Positions 63,679 to 64,000 of a stretch of DNA of 64,000 nucleotides are shown in pieces (the stretch's first letter is position 1; the number at the start of each line of letters is the position of its first letter). Source of the DNA: Lachnospiraceae bacterium MA2020 (GTDB lineage: Bacteria; Bacillota; Clostridia; Lachnospirales; Lachnospiraceae). Position numbers and translations under genes: made by a program. The stretch spans positions 90,007 through 154,006 of the forward strand of contig JQKK01000011.1 of the NCBI GenBank assembly GCA_000746015.1. Reading direction: 5' to 3'. The notes beneath the pieces were generated by a model. The model made no database searches, was not told where the DNA came from, and saw nothing but the letters and a program-made list of their open reading frames with translations.

Positions 63679-63707
63679 TTGACAGAAGTATTGTGGGGTG
63701 ATATTAT
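63679..63707 (+). promoter_or_regulatory. rRNA operon promoter
   Basis: TTGACA (63679-63684), 17-base spacer, TATTAT (63702-63707), behind an A/T-rich UP-like tract (63645-63675). The leader of about 230 bases contains several small hairpins. I cannot identify a box A with confidence. Confidence 0.85.
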
Positions 63708-63937
63708 ATCACTTGTCGCCGCGACAGAGTGGCAGACACAAAACCTCTTGAAGCCAGTAAACACAAGGCTTTGAAGGTGATTGAACATTGACAAACAAAC
63801 AGCAATGCAACCCTGAAAATCCATTTGAGATTTAATAAAAATCACAAAGGTTTCAGAGAATGAAAACCAACAGTAAACGGTTTTAAGAAACGCAAGCGAA
63901 GAAAAATTAGCTAGCAGATCTTGAAACAGGACAAACT

Positions 63938-64000
<63 letters not shown>

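Overview
The window looks like a chromosomal segment of an anaerobic, gut or rumen type Lachnospiraceae bacterium (Butyrivibrio/Roseburia-like). The evidence is the start of a 16S rRNA gene at the right edge with the cluster XIVa-type 5' end, the glgC-glgD pair, SpoVG, an Rrf2 regulator, BspA-type surface proteins, moderate-to-low GC, strong GGAGG ribosome binding sites and consensus sigma-A promoters, several with an extended TGN -10. The species cannot be fixed from the sequence.

Layout. 1-207 is the tail of a sugar ABC permease. 594-6437 holds storage-carbon and housekeeping genes: glgC, glgD, a densely folded intergenic RNA-like element, spoVG, proC and a phosphoglucomutase. 6450-16704 is a cell-surface polysaccharide region: a GT87-like membrane protein, five GT2 glycosyltransferases, a GtrA-like protein, a membrane-anchored SGNH esterase, a polyprenyl-phosphate sugar-1-phosphate transferase and an LCP ligase. 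16889-21558 has HtrA, an unusually long ClpX, an LspA-like protein and a carbamate-kinase-family protein. 21888-22860 is a small accessory patch: the remnant of an Rpn/PD-(D/E)XK gene and a Phd/RelE-type toxin-antitoxin operon with a clear operator. 22929-37258 carries an Rrf2 regulator, two MBOAT/SGNH O-acetylation pairs in opposite orientations, cell-wall enzymes (amidase, GH10-like lipoprotein operon), a repeat-only lipoprotein, Maf and a polar amino-acid ABC importer. 37442-46298 is mostly housekeeping: rhomboid, flavodoxin-SCP2 fusion, HIT, MurG, HflK/HflC, ABC-F and Pgi.

46299-48135 is the most accessory part. It has a putative type I toxin-antitoxin module (31-codon hydrophobic peptide, shared bidirectional terminator and a convergent antisense RNA with its own consensus promoter). 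It also has a promoter-driven short ORF containing a pure (GACA)17 microsatellite, several gene fragments, a secreted Ig-like protein, and a second exact 32-bp copy of the antitoxin RNA segment at the 3' end of a DUF234-type ATPase gene.

49730-54469 has a sugar isomerase, a MtaD/SsnA-like deaminase and glycogen phosphorylase behind a LacI/CcpA-type palindrome. 54692-63571 holds two giant secreted proteins (BspA-LRR and von Willebrand A) that share a ~150-residue C-terminal module with the smaller secreted protein at 47065. The window closes with an rrn promoter, leader and 16S start.

Functionally, GlgC/GlgD, phosphoglucomutase, Pgi and GlgP together make a glycogen synthesis and degradation set. 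The polysaccharide, O-acetylation, LCP, amidase and surface-protein genes together describe envelope construction and modification.
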